Shown here: piece by piece, positions 36,561-45,330 of the stretch
Layout: each line of letters begins with the position of its first letter
Position numbering within the stretch: position 1 is the stretch's first letter
Source: Nocardioides sp. WS12
Lineage (GTDB): Bacteria > Actinomycetota > Actinomycetes > Propionibacteriales > Nocardioidaceae
Direction: 5' to 3'
NCBI RefSeq assembly: GCF_014108865.1
Contig: NZ_CP053928.1
Coordinates: 3,596,001 to 3,660,000, forward strand
DNA: 64,000 nucleotides
Program-made: the position numbers and the translations under genes
Notes under the pieces: model-generated
The model's database searches: none
What the model saw: the letters and a program-made list of their open reading frames with translations, nothing else
What the model was told of the DNA's origin: nothing

Positions 36561-39470
36561 ATGAACGATGCCGCGGCACTCAGAAGTCGCATCCGCTACA
36601 CCGAGTTCAAGCGCCCGGCGCTGCGAGGTATCGCGTTCTTCTTCCTTCTGCTCCCGGTGCTGGTGCGTGGGCTGGAGAACGGTGCCGACCGATGGATTGT
36701 CGTGGCATTGGGCAGTGTCTCGGCCGGCAATCTGGCCTACGCACAGTGGAAGCTGAGCCGAGTCACCCCGCTTTGGCCGCGGTTCGCCATCCCCAGCGTC
36801 GGAGCGTGCGTCGTCGCGTTCGCCGCCATGGTGTGGGTTCTCTGCAAGCACGCCGAACCCGCGATGTGGGCCATTGCCGGAGCCCTTCTCGTCGCCGCCA
36901 TTGCAAACATCACGGCCCTGACGATCGCCGACCCCATCCGCAGCATGGACCAACCAGCGATCTCTCAGCCATCGGCCTACCCGGAGTCCATCGGTACACC
37001 GGACGAGTTCGAGGGCGATGCCATCGCGTGCTCAGGGGGTGGCATCAGGGCGGCAGCATTCTGCCTGGGCGGTGTGCAACGGCTGCGCACCTCGACCGGA
37101 CAGGAACCCACGTACTACGACGGCTCCAAGCGGGTCTTCGGCGTCAGCGGTGGGGGCTACATAGCCGCCTCGTTGCACCTGGCCAGGATCAACAGCAGAC
37201 AAGAAGTGCAGGCGAACCTGTTCGCGCCGGGTTCACCAGAGGAGGAATGGCTGCGACGGCGCTCGAAGTACCTGTTGCCGTCGGGCTCGATCGTTCCGGG
37301 CGCACTGGCGCTGCTGTACGGGATCGCCGTCAACGTCGTACTGATCGGCCTGACGTTGTTCCTGGCGGCTTGGTACGCCGGGTGGCTGCACACTCGCATG
37401 GGCGGGGTGTGCGGCAGTTCTGACGAGATCACCACGGCCACCTGTCTCGTCAACGGAAACGTGGCCGGATGGAACCCGGACATGTGGTGGGTGATCGGTG
37501 GCCTTGCCTTGCTCGGCCTTGGGTTGGCGGCGTTCGTTGCTGACAAGGCCCTCACGAAGTTCCGCCTGCTGGGCTCGCACCCGTTCCCGTTGCCCCAGTT
37601 GAGCCGCCTGCTCGTGGCGAGCGGCTCGGTCATTGGTGTGGTGTGCGTCGTGATGCCGTGGCTCATCGTGAACCTGAGCAACGCGACCATCGCCAACGAG
37701 CCGACCAAGGTCGTCGCCAAGGCCATGAGCACTGCGGGACTTGCCACGCCAGAAGCCTGCCGCGACGCGATCGAGGAGTCCTTCGAACGCGAAGCTGCGC
37801 AGTCCTGGCTGACCACCTCCGACCGCTCCAAGGGCGTCACCTTCACCTATGGCGCCTGCGGCGACGAGTGGACCGACGACAGCGTCGTGTTCGCCCCGAA
37901 GGGGTCGGCAATCGATGCCAGCGACAACGCCCTGTGCAAGACGGACGCGACCGGCCCACGGCCGGCGTACTGCGACGATCGCGAGGACGAGGGCATCTCG
38001 GCCTGGGAACGCTTCGGCGCCTGGCTCGCCGCTGCCGGTGCCCTGATCGCAACCGCGCGCGGACTGGCGCGCGGGCTTGCCGGCGGCGGTGCGTCCTCGG
38101 AGAAGCCCTCGCGACTGGCCAAGATCTTCGACGCCATCGTCCGAACCGTGCTGCCGTGGGCGGCGGTGGTCCTGCTGGGCCTTGTTGTCGCCGTCCTGCT
38201 GATCACGCAGGTCCGTGACAATCTGGTCGATCCTGACCGCCTCACACCGGACGCCCACTGGTTGTGGATCCCGGCGCTCATTGCCGGGATCCGCCTGCTG
38301 ACCGATGCCATTCAGTCGTCGCTGCATCCCTACTATCGCGAGCGGCTCTCCGACACCTTCCTGATCCGGCGCAGTGCGACGGCGACAGAAGCCGAGGCGT
38401 TGCCGTACACGGAGCCGACCCACGTCCATCAGTCCTCGCCTCCGAAAGTCTTTCTCCAACCGGGGCCTGAGTTGACGGTCTGTTGCGTTGCGAATGTGAG
38501 CGATCGCGAGTACATCCCGGCAGCACGCGGTTGCGCCTCCTTCCTCTTCGAGACCAATGCGGGAGGCGGGCGAATTGGCATCAGTGATGCCCGGCTACCG
38601 CGGGGACGTCTCCAAGCTGCCGAGCGGTACTCCGCAGAGTCCGATCCACAAGGCGTGGACACCACGATCGCCGCGGCGATGGCGACGAGTGGCGCGGCAT
38701 TCTCACCGTTGGCAGGGAGGCAGAGCGGACGGCTGCGGCCCTATCGCGTGCTCCTTGCACTGGTCAACGCTCGGCTGGGCGTGTGGCTCCCGAATCCCTA
38801 CCTGGTACCGGACGAAGTGAAGTCGTTGGCGCCGGACGGCAAGCCCGGCGTGGGCCAGGGAATCAAGTGGGCGTTGATCCGCACCCTGCGGCCAGGCCCC
38901 TTCCGGATCTTCAAGGAGGCCTTCGGAGCACTGTCGATCTACGACAATCGCATCTACGTCACCGACGGAGGCCACTACGACAACACCGGGATGGTGGAAG
39001 CCCTCCGCGTCCGGCCCAGACGCCTCGTGGTTCTCGACGCGTCGGCAGATCGCCGAGACAGCCTGGATGCGCTGGGTGATGCCATCGTGACCGCACGCAT
39101 GGACCTCGGCCTCGTGATCAAGCCGGTGCACGAGGAGGATGTCTCAAGGATCAAGGGGCATGTCGACAAGGACTCGGGCGAGTATCAGGCTCCGGAGCAA
39201 GGCTGGATCCACCTCGAGGCGAGCACCGTGGACGATCCAACGACACGTGTCTGCGACATCTACTTCGTGAAGAACGTCCTCACGAAGTCAGCGGGCATCG
39301 GACTGGACGGGTACGCCGCCGACAACCCGGCGTTCCCGATCACGGCAACCGCGAACCAGTCCTACGGCGAGTACGACTTCGAGGCGTACCGCTTGCTCGG
39401 GTACAGCAACACAGCAGACATGATGCAGAGCTGGGACACCGCACCCCCGGGCCCTGCTCTCGCCGTGTGA
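36561..39470 (+). CDS. Membrane-anchored patatin-like phospholipase
   Basis: 969 residues. A patatin fold is split by membrane segments: oxyanion-hole motif CSGGGIRAAAFCLGGVQ (GGGIR about 159-163), nucleophile elbow GVSGGGY with Ser196, then four to six membrane helices and a cysteine-containing extracytoplasmic loop, and finally TDGGHYDN with catalytic Asp802. Three further helices lie at the N-terminus. Patatins are Ser-Asp dyad lipid acyl hydrolases; here the active site would face the cytoplasmic membrane surface. The insertion of several hundred residues between Ser and Asp is larger than in ordinary patatins. Its 3' end is 2 bp from the convergent EEP gene. Confidence 0.82.
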   Translation: MNDAAALRSRIRYTEFKRPALRGIAFFFLLLPVLVRGLENGADRWIVVALGSVSAGNLAYAQWKLSRVTPLWPRFAIPSVGACVVAFAAMVWVLCKHAEPAMWAIAGALLVAAIANITALTIADPIRSMDQPAISQPSAYPESIGTPDEFEGDAIACSGGGIRAAAFCLGGVQRLRTSTGQEPTYYDGSKRVFGVSGGGYIAASLHLARINSRQEVQANLFAPGSPEEEWLRRRSKYLLPSGSIVPGALALLYGIAVNVVLIGLTLFLAAWYAGWLHTRMGGVCGSSDEITTATCLVNGNVAGWNPDMWWVIGGLALLGLGLAAFVADKALTKFRLLGSHPFPLPQLSRLLVASGSVIGVVCVVMPWLIVNLSNATIANEPTKVVAKAMSTAGLATPEACRDAIEESFEREAAQSWLTTSDRSKGVTFTYGACGDEWTDDSVVFAPKGSAIDASDNALCKTDATGPRPAYCDDREDEGISAWERFGAWLAAAGALIATARGLARGLAGGGASSEKPSRLAKIFDAIVRTVLPWAAVVLLGLVVAVLLITQVRDNLVDPDRLTPDAHWLWIPALIAGIRLLTDAIQSSLHPYYRERLSDTFLIRRSATATEAEALPYTEPTHVHQSSPPKVFLQPGPELTVCCVANVSDREYIPAARGCASFLFETNAGGGRIGISDARLPRGRLQAAERYSAESDPQGVDTTIAAAMATSGAAFSPLAGRQSGRLRPYRVLLALVNARLGVWLPNPYLVPDEVKSLAPDGKPGVGQGIKWALIRTLRPGPFRIFKEAFGALSIYDNRIYVTDGGHYDNTGMVEALRVRPRRLVVLDASADRRDSLDALGDAIVTARMDLGLVIKPVHEEDVSRIKGHVDKDSGEYQAPEQGWIHLEASTVDDPTTRVCDIYFVKNVLTKSAGIGLDGYAADNPAFPITATANQSYGEYDFEAYRLLGYSNTADMMQSWDTAPPGPALAV

Positions 39471-39472
39471 TC

Positions 39473-40597
39473 TCAGAAGTCGGTGATGTCCGCGTAGATC
39501 GCCGCGTGGTCGGACGCTTCGTGTTCCTTCTTGTCCAGCGTCGCGAAGATCTCCCACGGGTCCTTCGTGCGGTTGCCGCGGTACACGCCCTTGCGGAACA
39601 CGCCTCCCCCGGTCGCCAGGTCGAAGAGCGGCTGCGACAGCAGGATGTAGTCGATCTTGTCCTTCTCGTTGCCCGACCCGTAGGTGCCCTTGCGGTGGTT
39701 CCAGTCGAACGCCGCGTGCGCGCTGATGTCGGTGAGGCCGGCCAACCCGATGAGTGGCTTGAGCGAATCGCTGGCCGGGTCGTCGTTCAGGTCACCCGTG
39801 ATGGCGACGTACTCAATCCCTTCAAGTCGCAGGGCCTTGTAGATCGCGGCGACCCGGCGGGCCTGGCGCTTGCGCTTCTTCGCACCGATGGGGTCGCCCT
39901 GCGAGGCGTACCCCTTGGACTTGAAGTGGTTCGCCAGCACCACGAGGCGACTGCCGGCGGGCGTGTCGAAGTGGTACTCGCAGCAGTCCCGCGAGAAGAC
40001 CGGCCCCGTCGCGTCCTCGTCGAAGATGTGGGTGCGGATCTGGACCAGCGGGTACCCCGCGCCCGCCATGCACCCCACGTCGATCCCGCGGGAGTCGTTG
40101 CCCTCCACCACCATCGTCTGTGGGTACGGCGTCCCGCCCACCGCGGGCAGCATGGCCCGGCTGAACATGTCCAGGCCCGGGCGGTTGTCCGCCTCGATCA
40201 CGGTGAGGACATCGGCAGCAAGTTCGTCGATGACCATCGCGGTGTGTTCGGTGGCACGGACGCTGACCGCGACCGTCTTGAGCTCGACCCAGCCGACCCA
40301 GTCGGCCCGGCCCTTGGCGATCAGCGTGACGGCGCCGGTCGTCGGGCGGCGCAGGAGCGACCCGCGCAGCTTGCGCAGACGCACGAAGGTGCCCTCGTCG
40401 TCGTTCAGCACCCCCAGTTGGTCCAGGAGGTCGAGGATCTCCGCCTCGACGCCCTGATAGCCGGCCAGCTCGAAGAGCGTCGAGACCCTCGCGTGCGCCG
40501 CGAGGATCCTGCTCCGGGTGTCACTGTCGGCCTCGTTGGCGTCCATGGCCTTCGGGCGCGCAAAGAGGTTCTCCACGTTGAATGATGCGAGCCTCAT
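39473..40597 (-). CDS. Endonuclease/exonuclease/phosphatase (EEP) family protein
   Basis: 374 residues, ATG start. Motifs of the DNase I-like fold: ASFNVENLF at the start, VVLANHFKSKG, AITGDLNDDP and KIDYILLS, with SDHAAIYADI at the end (metal and catalytic Asn, Glu, Asp, His). No signal peptide. Could be a nuclease or a phosphodiesterase; substrate cannot be told. Confidence 0.85.
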   Translation of the reverse strand: MRLASFNVENLFARPKAMDANEADSDTRSRILAAHARVSTLFELAGYQGVEAEILDLLDQLGVLNDDEGTFVRLRKLRGSLLRRPTTGAVTLIAKGRADWVGWVELKTVAVSVRATEHTAMVIDELAADVLTVIEADNRPGLDMFSRAMLPAVGGTPYPQTMVVEGNDSRGIDVGCMAGAGYPLVQIRTHIFDEDATGPVFSRDCCEYHFDTPAGSRLVVLANHFKSKGYASQGDPIGAKKRKRQARRVAAIYKALRLEGIEYVAITGDLNDDPASDSLKPLIGLAGLTDISAHAAFDWNHRKGTYGSGNEKDKIDYILLSQPLFDLATGGGVFRKGVYRGNRTKDPWEIFATLDKKEHEASDHAAIYADITDF

Positions 40598-40690
40598 GCA
40601 TCCACGGTGATCAGATCGGGCCGCCAGAACAATGGCCCATTCGGGTCTCGACCGGGCGACGGTCGGCTCCTACAATCCGAGCCGGTCGGG

Positions 40691-41350
40691 TCAGGGCAGC
40701 GGCAGGTCCAGAGCCCGTCGGATCGATTGTTCCGCGCCTCGTCGTGGGCACCCTTCGCCGACGACGAAGTCGATCAGGAGCGGCGCCAGGATGCGGATGG
40801 GGCCCTTCTCGCGCGTGACGTAACCCGAGCCTTCGAGCATCGCGTAGCCATGGGCGATGGTCCACCAACGGAACGCCAGTGCGGAGCCGCCGGCTTCGCG
40901 CAGTCGCTTCTTCTCGACCGCTCGCTGGAGGGTTGCCCCCACGCGATCGAGGGTTCCGGCACGGCCGACGGCGAGTTCATCAGGGGTGACCGCCTGGTGG
41001 GAGCCGACGCGGGCGACGCCGAACATCACGGCGTACAACTCGGGGTTCTCGCGCGCATGGTCGACGTACGCCGCGGTCTGCCGACCGAGATCGCCGATCG
41101 GGTCGTCCGTGGGCTCGATCGCGACGAACCGACTCTCCAGACGATCAAAGCCGTCGTCGACCACGGCGTCGACGAGCGCGTCCATCGATCCGAACTGGCT
41201 GTAGACGGACATTGTCGAGGTCCCCGCCTCGCTGGCGACGCGGCGGACGCTCAGCGTCGCTGCGCCGCCCGAGGCGACGAGGCGCGCGGCCGCCGCGGTC
41301 AGACGCTCCCGCATCGGTCCGCCCGTGAGTGCACTCACATCGCTCGACAT
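40691..41350 (-). CDS. TetR/AcrR-family repressor
   Basis: 219 residues. N-terminal helix-turn-helix LSVRRVASEAGTSTMSVYSQFGSMDALV (recognition helix STMSVYSQF) and a TetR_C-type ligand domain ending in the WHG-like AFRWWTIAHGYAML. Divergent from the DUF2306 membrane gene, with an inverted-repeat operator in the 54-bp gap, so it most likely represses both genes. Confidence 0.87.
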   Translation of the reverse strand: MSSDVSALTGGPMRERLTAAAARLVASGGAATLSVRRVASEAGTSTMSVYSQFGSMDALVDAVVDDGFDRLESRFVAIEPTDDPIGDLGRQTAAYVDHARENPELYAVMFGVARVGSHQAVTPDELAVGRAGTLDRVGATLQRAVEKKRLREAGGSALAFRWWTIAHGYAMLEGSGYVTREKGPIRILAPLLIDFVVGEGCPRRGAEQSIRRALDLPLP

Positions 41351-41371
41351 GTTCTCCAGTATCCATCACAC

Positions 41372-41395
41372 TTGTAATAACAGTCGTTATAGCAA
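41372..41395. promoter_or_regulatory. Operator between tetR and the DUF2306 gene
   Basis: Inverted repeat TTG-NN-ATAAC-N4-GTTAT-NN-CAA, with eight matched pairs in 24 bp. It ends where the AAGGAG ribosome-binding site of the DUF2306 gene begins, 22 bp from the tetR start. AT-rich relative to its surroundings. Classic TetR-type site. Confidence 0.75.
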
Positions 41396-41404
41396 GGAGT
41401 CCCC

Positions 41405-42562
41405 GTGAGCACCACCGCCAGAAAAAGAGCCAGCCTGCTCGGCTGGGGAGCCATCACGGCATTGGCGGTTCTCTACGGGCCGATGGCGATCGAGTACATG
41501 TGGCGCTTCTTCAACCCCGATGCGCCACAGCTCTGGAATCACACCTTCGGCGCGATTGTCGACCATGACGAGGTCTACGGTCCGGGGTCGATCCACGCCG
41601 AGAAGGCAGTCGACTACTCCGAGAACCGCTACGTCCTGCTCCTCCACACCTCCGCCGGCGGCATCGCGATCGTGCTCTTCGCTGCGCAGTTCTCCGCACG
41701 CGTGCGCCGCAACCTCGCCCGCCACCGCGCCATCGGACGGTCCGCCATCGCCATCGCGCTGATCGGCATGGTGGGCGCCATGGGCTACCTGCTCGCCGTC
41801 GGCCCCGAGGGAATCTTCGACGGCCCCGGGTTCTACCTCCAGCTCTGGGCTCTCGCCCTCGGCACCACGATCGGCGTGACCCTCGGCCTCGCTGCTGCCG
41901 TCAAGCGACAGATCGCCATGCACCAGGCCCTGATGGCCTACGCGTTCGCCCTCCTGCTGACCGCGCCACTGCTGCGCGTCGGCTACCTCCTGCTCGGCAA
42001 CCTCTGGCCGGAAACCACCCAACTGGAGACCAACCTCGCCGGAGCCGCCTTCCTCGCAACGTGGGCACCGCTGGGCGCCTTCCTCGCCGCCCGCGCACTG
42101 GACACCCGCCAGCGGCGCACCTCGGCGATCGGCCCACTGCCCGGTCGCGCCCTCGACATCGGTGTCCTCGCCGCGGCCGTTGTCGCGACAGCGGTCCTCG
42201 CAGGGCGCTACGCGGCGGCCTTCGACGGACTCGACCGCGTGACGACGACGGGCCTCATCGGCGCCGCCGCCGGCATCGCGATTGCCGTGACCAACCACGT
42301 AGCCGCCCGACGCGCGGGGAACAGCCTGGCCGCCGAGGAGTGGCGCGTCATCGGCCTTTCCCTGCTCGCCGGCGCCCCCACCGGAGTCGTGCTGTGGGCC
42401 CTGTACGACCTGCCCTTCACCACGTACGACGCCTACGTCGGCATGCTGCTGACCGCGCCGGCCCTCGCCCTGAGCGTCGGCTTCCTGGTCGTCGTCTGGC
42501 GTCGACGCGTCGTACGACGCAGTGCGAACCTCCCAACAGCAAACGTGCCTACGGCAGCTTGA
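41405..42562 (+). CDS. Polytopic membrane protein, DUF2306-like
   Basis: 385 residues, GTG with AAGGAG. About nine to ten membrane helices; the block around RYVLLLHTSAGGIAIVLFAAQF, RNLARHRAIGRSAIA and YLLAVGPEG fits DUF2306 (heme-protein-like small membrane domain, with His residues in helices). Function not established. Its 3' end overlaps the convergent esterase-like gene by 14 bp. Controlled by the divergent TetR. Confidence 0.75.
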   Translation: MSTTARKRASLLGWGAITALAVLYGPMAIEYMWRFFNPDAPQLWNHTFGAIVDHDEVYGPGSIHAEKAVDYSENRYVLLLHTSAGGIAIVLFAAQFSARVRRNLARHRAIGRSAIAIALIGMVGAMGYLLAVGPEGIFDGPGFYLQLWALALGTTIGVTLGLAAAVKRQIAMHQALMAYAFALLLTAPLLRVGYLLLGNLWPETTQLETNLAGAAFLATWAPLGAFLAARALDTRQRRTSAIGPLPGRALDIGVLAAAVVATAVLAGRYAAAFDGLDRVTTTGLIGAAAGIAIAVTNHVAARRAGNSLAAEEWRVIGLSLLAGAPTGVVLWALYDLPFTTYDAYVGMLLTAPALALSVGFLVVVWRRRVVRRSANLPTANVPTAA

Positions 42563-43733
42563 CCTCAGCCAGCACCGTCTTCACACCCGACGGGTCGACG
42601 TCCTCACCGGCGGCGTACGCCCGCGGGACGAAGCCGAAGTCGTTGTCGCTGATGATCACCAGCGTCGACTTGTTCTTCAACGCAGCGCCCTCGACCTTGC
42701 CAGGAACGCCCGCGACACCGGCCAGGTTGACCAGGAGAGCCTTGTCGGCCTCGGTCACCAACGGGTCGGTCGGGTCGAGCGTGATCGTGTAGAAGCGGGC
42801 CTCGGTGTCGGTGCGCTCCTGGACGACGAGGTGCGTCTGGTCGACCGGGATGAGCGCAGAGATCTTCAGGTCCCGTCCCCGAGTGCCGGCCGCGAAGGTA
42901 GAGGCGGCGTCGAAGCGGTAGCCGTAGCGGTGCAGCGTCGTGCCGGTCGTCGTATCGAAGGAAACCAGCTCGGTGATGATCCGGTCCCGGTCGCCCGACA
43001 CCACGACGGAGCTCTGCAGCGCCACCACGATGGTCTTGCCGTCGGACAGCAGGGCGATGTCCTCGAAGCCGCGGTTCGCGCGGCGCTTCGACAGGTCAGC
43101 GGGCAGTGAGCCGTTGACCGGGTAGTCGACACCAGCAGCGGCGTAGTCATCCTCGAGCCCCGCGGGGACGTGGCGCGCGATCACGTGACCGGTCGGGTCC
43201 ACCTCGACGATCGACGGGCCGTACTCATCGACGAGCCAGAAGTGACCGTCCGCCGTGCGCACGACACCCTCGGTGTCGACGCCGTTGGCGTTGTAGTCGA
43301 GCAGCGTCGTGCCGTCGCCGGCGAACGGCGCCGGGTCGCCGGGCACCGCGAAGTTCGGGAGCCCCGTGACCGGGTCACCGGCCGGCGTCACGAGCGGAAT
43401 GGACTCCAGTACGTCGAGCCGGGTGCCGCGCGCGCGGACCTTGACCAACGACGGGGTGAACTCCGGGACGATGAACGTGCGGGTGTCGCCGATCTCGCCG
43501 TTCGGGCCGCGGTCCGTGACGGTCCAGTACTCGTTGCTCCCCAGGGCGAAAAGCCCGCTGCCGATGCCGCCCAGTTCGACGCCGCGGTCATCGACGACGG
43601 TCCCCTGGAAGTCCTCGAGAGAGAGCGCGTCGAGGGTGGTCCGCTTGTCGACGTACGGCGTGGTGGCGGCCAGGGCAGGGGCGGCAACGAGGCCGGTTGC
43701 AGTCAGCAGGGCGACTGCGGGAAGAAGGCGCAT
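42549..43733 (-). CDS. Secreted phytase-like esterase domain protein
   Basis: 394 residues with a Sec signal peptide (LLPAVALLTATGLVAAPALAA, cleavage after about 23). The mature part matches the esterase-like activity of phytase family (PF13449): IGSGLFALGSNEYWTVTDRGPN, NGVDTEGVVRTADGHFWLVDEY, NRGFEDIALLSDGKTIVVALQS. Beta-propeller-like, extracellular. Substrate unknown. Confidence 0.82.
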   Translation of the reverse strand: MRLLPAVALLTATGLVAAPALAATTPYVDKRTTLDALSLEDFQGTVVDDRGVELGGIGSGLFALGSNEYWTVTDRGPNGEIGDTRTFIVPEFTPSLVKVRARGTRLDVLESIPLVTPAGDPVTGLPNFAVPGDPAPFAGDGTTLLDYNANGVDTEGVVRTADGHFWLVDEYGPSIVEVDPTGHVIARHVPAGLEDDYAAAGVDYPVNGSLPADLSKRRANRGFEDIALLSDGKTIVVALQSSVVVSGDRDRIITELVSFDTTTGTTLHRYGYRFDAASTFAAGTRGRDLKISALIPVDQTHLVVQERTDTEARFYTITLDPTDPLVTEADKALLVNLAGVAGVPGKVEGAALKNKSTLVIISDNDFGFVPRAYAAGEDVDPSGVKTVLAEVKLP

Positions 43734-43820
43734 GGCGCGACGCTAGGAGTCGCACCCAACGGCCGGTCGACGTCGTGGTGGCGTCGACGTGAACGGCGCG
43801 GGCCACTTCCGCGGCAACAC

Positions 43821-43860
43821 CGAACAGCCCCACCAGTTCGGCACCTGGCGGGGCTGTTCG
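43821..43860 (-). terminator. Hairpin terminator downstream of the DUF6131 gene
   Basis: CGAACAGCCCC and GGGGCTGTTCG form an 11-bp perfect stem around an 18-nt loop that has its own short CCAG/CTGG pairing. It lies 20 bp past the stop of the minus-strand DUF6131 gene; no long U-run follows. Confidence 0.7.
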
Positions 43861-43880
43861 CGGTAGCGGATCAGTGACAG

Positions 43881-44024
43881 CTAGTAATAGAGCCGACGGT
43901 TGCCGTTGATCGGGACCAGGTTGAGCACCAGGCCCACAACGACGAGGATCGCTCCGATCGTGGTGAGGATCGAGATGCTCGCCACGAGACCGACGATGAG
44001 AAGGATGACGCCCAGGGTGACCAT
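43881..44024 (-). CDS. DUF6131-family membrane mini-protein
   Basis: 47 residues, ATG at 44024 and TAG at 43881. Sequence starts MVTLGVILLIVGLVASISIL, continues with a second hydrophobic run (TIGAILVVVGLVLNLV) and ends PINGNRRLYY. The two glycine-rich helices and the tyrosine-ended basic tail are typical of DUF6131 proteins, which are widespread in actinobacteria and of unknown role. A strong hairpin terminator follows. Confidence 0.82.
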   Translation of the reverse strand: MVTLGVILLIVGLVASISILTTIGAILVVVGLVLNLVPINGNRRLYY

Positions 44025-44106
44025 TTTCTGACTCCGTTCAGACAGCGGTTGTTGAAACCCGCAGTACCCGAAGTCCCGTCTTTCATGTTGCGTGCGTGGC
44101 CCGCGG

Positions 44107-44793
44107 TCAGAGCGGCGTGGGCTCGTCGAACCGGGCCTGCATCCGCTCGGTCCACGTGCTCAGGACCACGGAGTCCGGCGACAGGCCCAGGGAGGCGAGC
44201 TCCTTGGCGATCGGGTGTGAGCCGAGGGTCAGTGACACCTCGCCATCGAAGTACATCCCGCTGCCGCTGCCGCCCTGGGTGAAGCCGGTGACGTGCGGTC
44301 GGCCGTCGATGACGGTGTAGGCGGCCAGCGCCATCGGCGGCATCTCGTCGTCGCCGCCTCGCGGCAGGGTGACGTCGACGACGAGCTCGCCATCCATCGT
44401 GAGCACCCAGCGCGTGGCGGTCTCGGTGTTGGTCACCTCGATCTGTTCGACGGACTTGGGGAAGCCCCAGATCTGGTTGCCGGCAGCGCAGGTGAACGAC
44501 TCAGTGACCGGGAGGTGGGTGATGAACGTGCCGTCCTCGCCCCCACCTTCGGGACGGACGAAGAGGATGGTGCCGACCTCCAGATAGGCACCGAGGTCGT
44601 TGTCCTTGTAGTCGATCAGCGCGAGCGCGAATTGCGCGCGGCCCGGCGCGCTCTCAATGACCTCGAAGCCAGCCGGGGCCAGGGCCCGTGCCGCCTCGAG
44701 GTCGACGTCGAAGATGACGGTGGCATTGGACCCATCCCGTACGTCGACGGGCATGGTCACGGTCTGGCCGAGGATGTCGTGGGTGATGGTCAC
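44107..44793 (-). CDS. Acetoacetate decarboxylase-family protein
   Basis: 228 residues, GTG start. The ADC fold (PF06314) is indicated by GAYLEVGTILFVR, GNQIWGFPKSVEQIE (Lys in GFPKS aligns with the Schiff-base lysine), and HPIAKELASLGL near the end. The role may be decarboxylation of a beta-keto acid or a related Schiff-base reaction; many homologues act on other substrates. A perfect 16-bp palindrome lies just upstream of the start. Confidence 0.78.
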   Translation of the reverse strand: MTITHDILGQTVTMPVDVRDGSNATVIFDVDLEAARALAPAGFEVIESAPGRAQFALALIDYKDNDLGAYLEVGTILFVRPEGGGEDGTFITHLPVTESFTCAAGNQIWGFPKSVEQIEVTNTETATRWVLTMDGELVVDVTLPRGGDDEMPPMALAAYTVIDGRPHVTGFTQGGSGSGMYFDGEVSLTLGSHPIAKELASLGLSPDSVVLSTWTERMQARFDEPTPL

Positions 44794-44801
44794 GAGCAGA
44801 A

Positions 44802-44817
44802 GTAGAACATGTTCTAC
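44802..44817. promoter_or_regulatory. Perfect palindrome upstream of the acetoacetate decarboxylase-family gene
   Basis: GTAGAACATGTTCTAC, 16 bp, 9 bp before the GTG start and therefore covering the place of a ribosome-binding site. Likely operator of an unlinked or neighbouring regulator. A weaker GTAG-N8-CTAC site is at about 45294-45309. Confidence 0.55.
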
Positions 44818-44829
44818 ACCGATCCGCGA

Positions 44830-45231
44830 TCAGGTCGCCGCGTCCGGCATCCCCTCGAACGGCGCACCGACGAGGGTCACGACACCGACAAAGCGGGCGG
44901 ACGCCCCGAGCCAGACCGAGCCGCGATCCGTGCGGAGGACGCCGCGGCCGAGTTGCAGGTCGAAGACACCGATCTTGAGCCGACCGCCCTCGGTCACGAG
45001 CGCGACTTGGCCGCGACGGGGCTTTTGGGCGGGATCGACGATCAACTCGGTGCCGGCCGGCCAGCCGTGCGAGGCCAGGGCGTCGTTCCTCAGTCGGAAG
45101 CGATTGGAGTCGGTCGGCGGTGCGACCCGCGGGCGTCGTGCTCGCTCTGGGTGGTCGCCGGTCTCGGCCGTCGACGCGAGGTCGAACGGCAAATGATCCT
45201 GCACCCCGTCCACCCGCCGGCCCGAACGCAT
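44830..45231 (-). CDS. LexA/S24-like peptidase-fold protein under an SOS box
   Basis: 133 residues from an ATG at 45231; because the SOS box overlaps this codon, a start at the in-frame GTG at 45213 or 45204 is at least as likely. The C-terminal part resembles the S24 (LexA/UmuD) fold: ALASHGWPAGTELIVDP, RRGQVALVTEGGRLKIGVF. There is no HTH domain, and the serine of the usual SM(D) nucleophile site is not present (ALASHGW instead). So it could be an inactive S24-like or mini-protein. Family call moderate. Confidence 0.5.
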   Translation of the reverse strand: MRSGRRVDGVQDHLPFDLASTAETGDHPERARRPRVAPPTDSNRFRLRNDALASHGWPAGTELIVDPAQKPRRGQVALVTEGGRLKIGVFDLQLGRGVLRTDRGSVWLGASARFVGVVTLVGAPFEGMPDAAT

Positions 45232-45237
45232 GTTCGA
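45222..45237 (-). promoter_or_regulatory. Probable SOS box (LexA site)
   Basis: On the minus strand TCGAAC-ATGC-GTTCGG, one mismatch from the actinobacterial consensus TCGAAC-N4-GTTCGA. It overlaps the first possible start codon of the S24-like gene (44830-45231). Confidence 0.7.
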
Positions 45238-45330
45238 AGCGTACCGGTAGGCGCGGCTCCCTGGAGTGCAGCCGCGATCTGGCCGGAACGCAAGTAGAAT
45301 TTGCCCTACGTCGATCGCCGTAGCGTGAGG

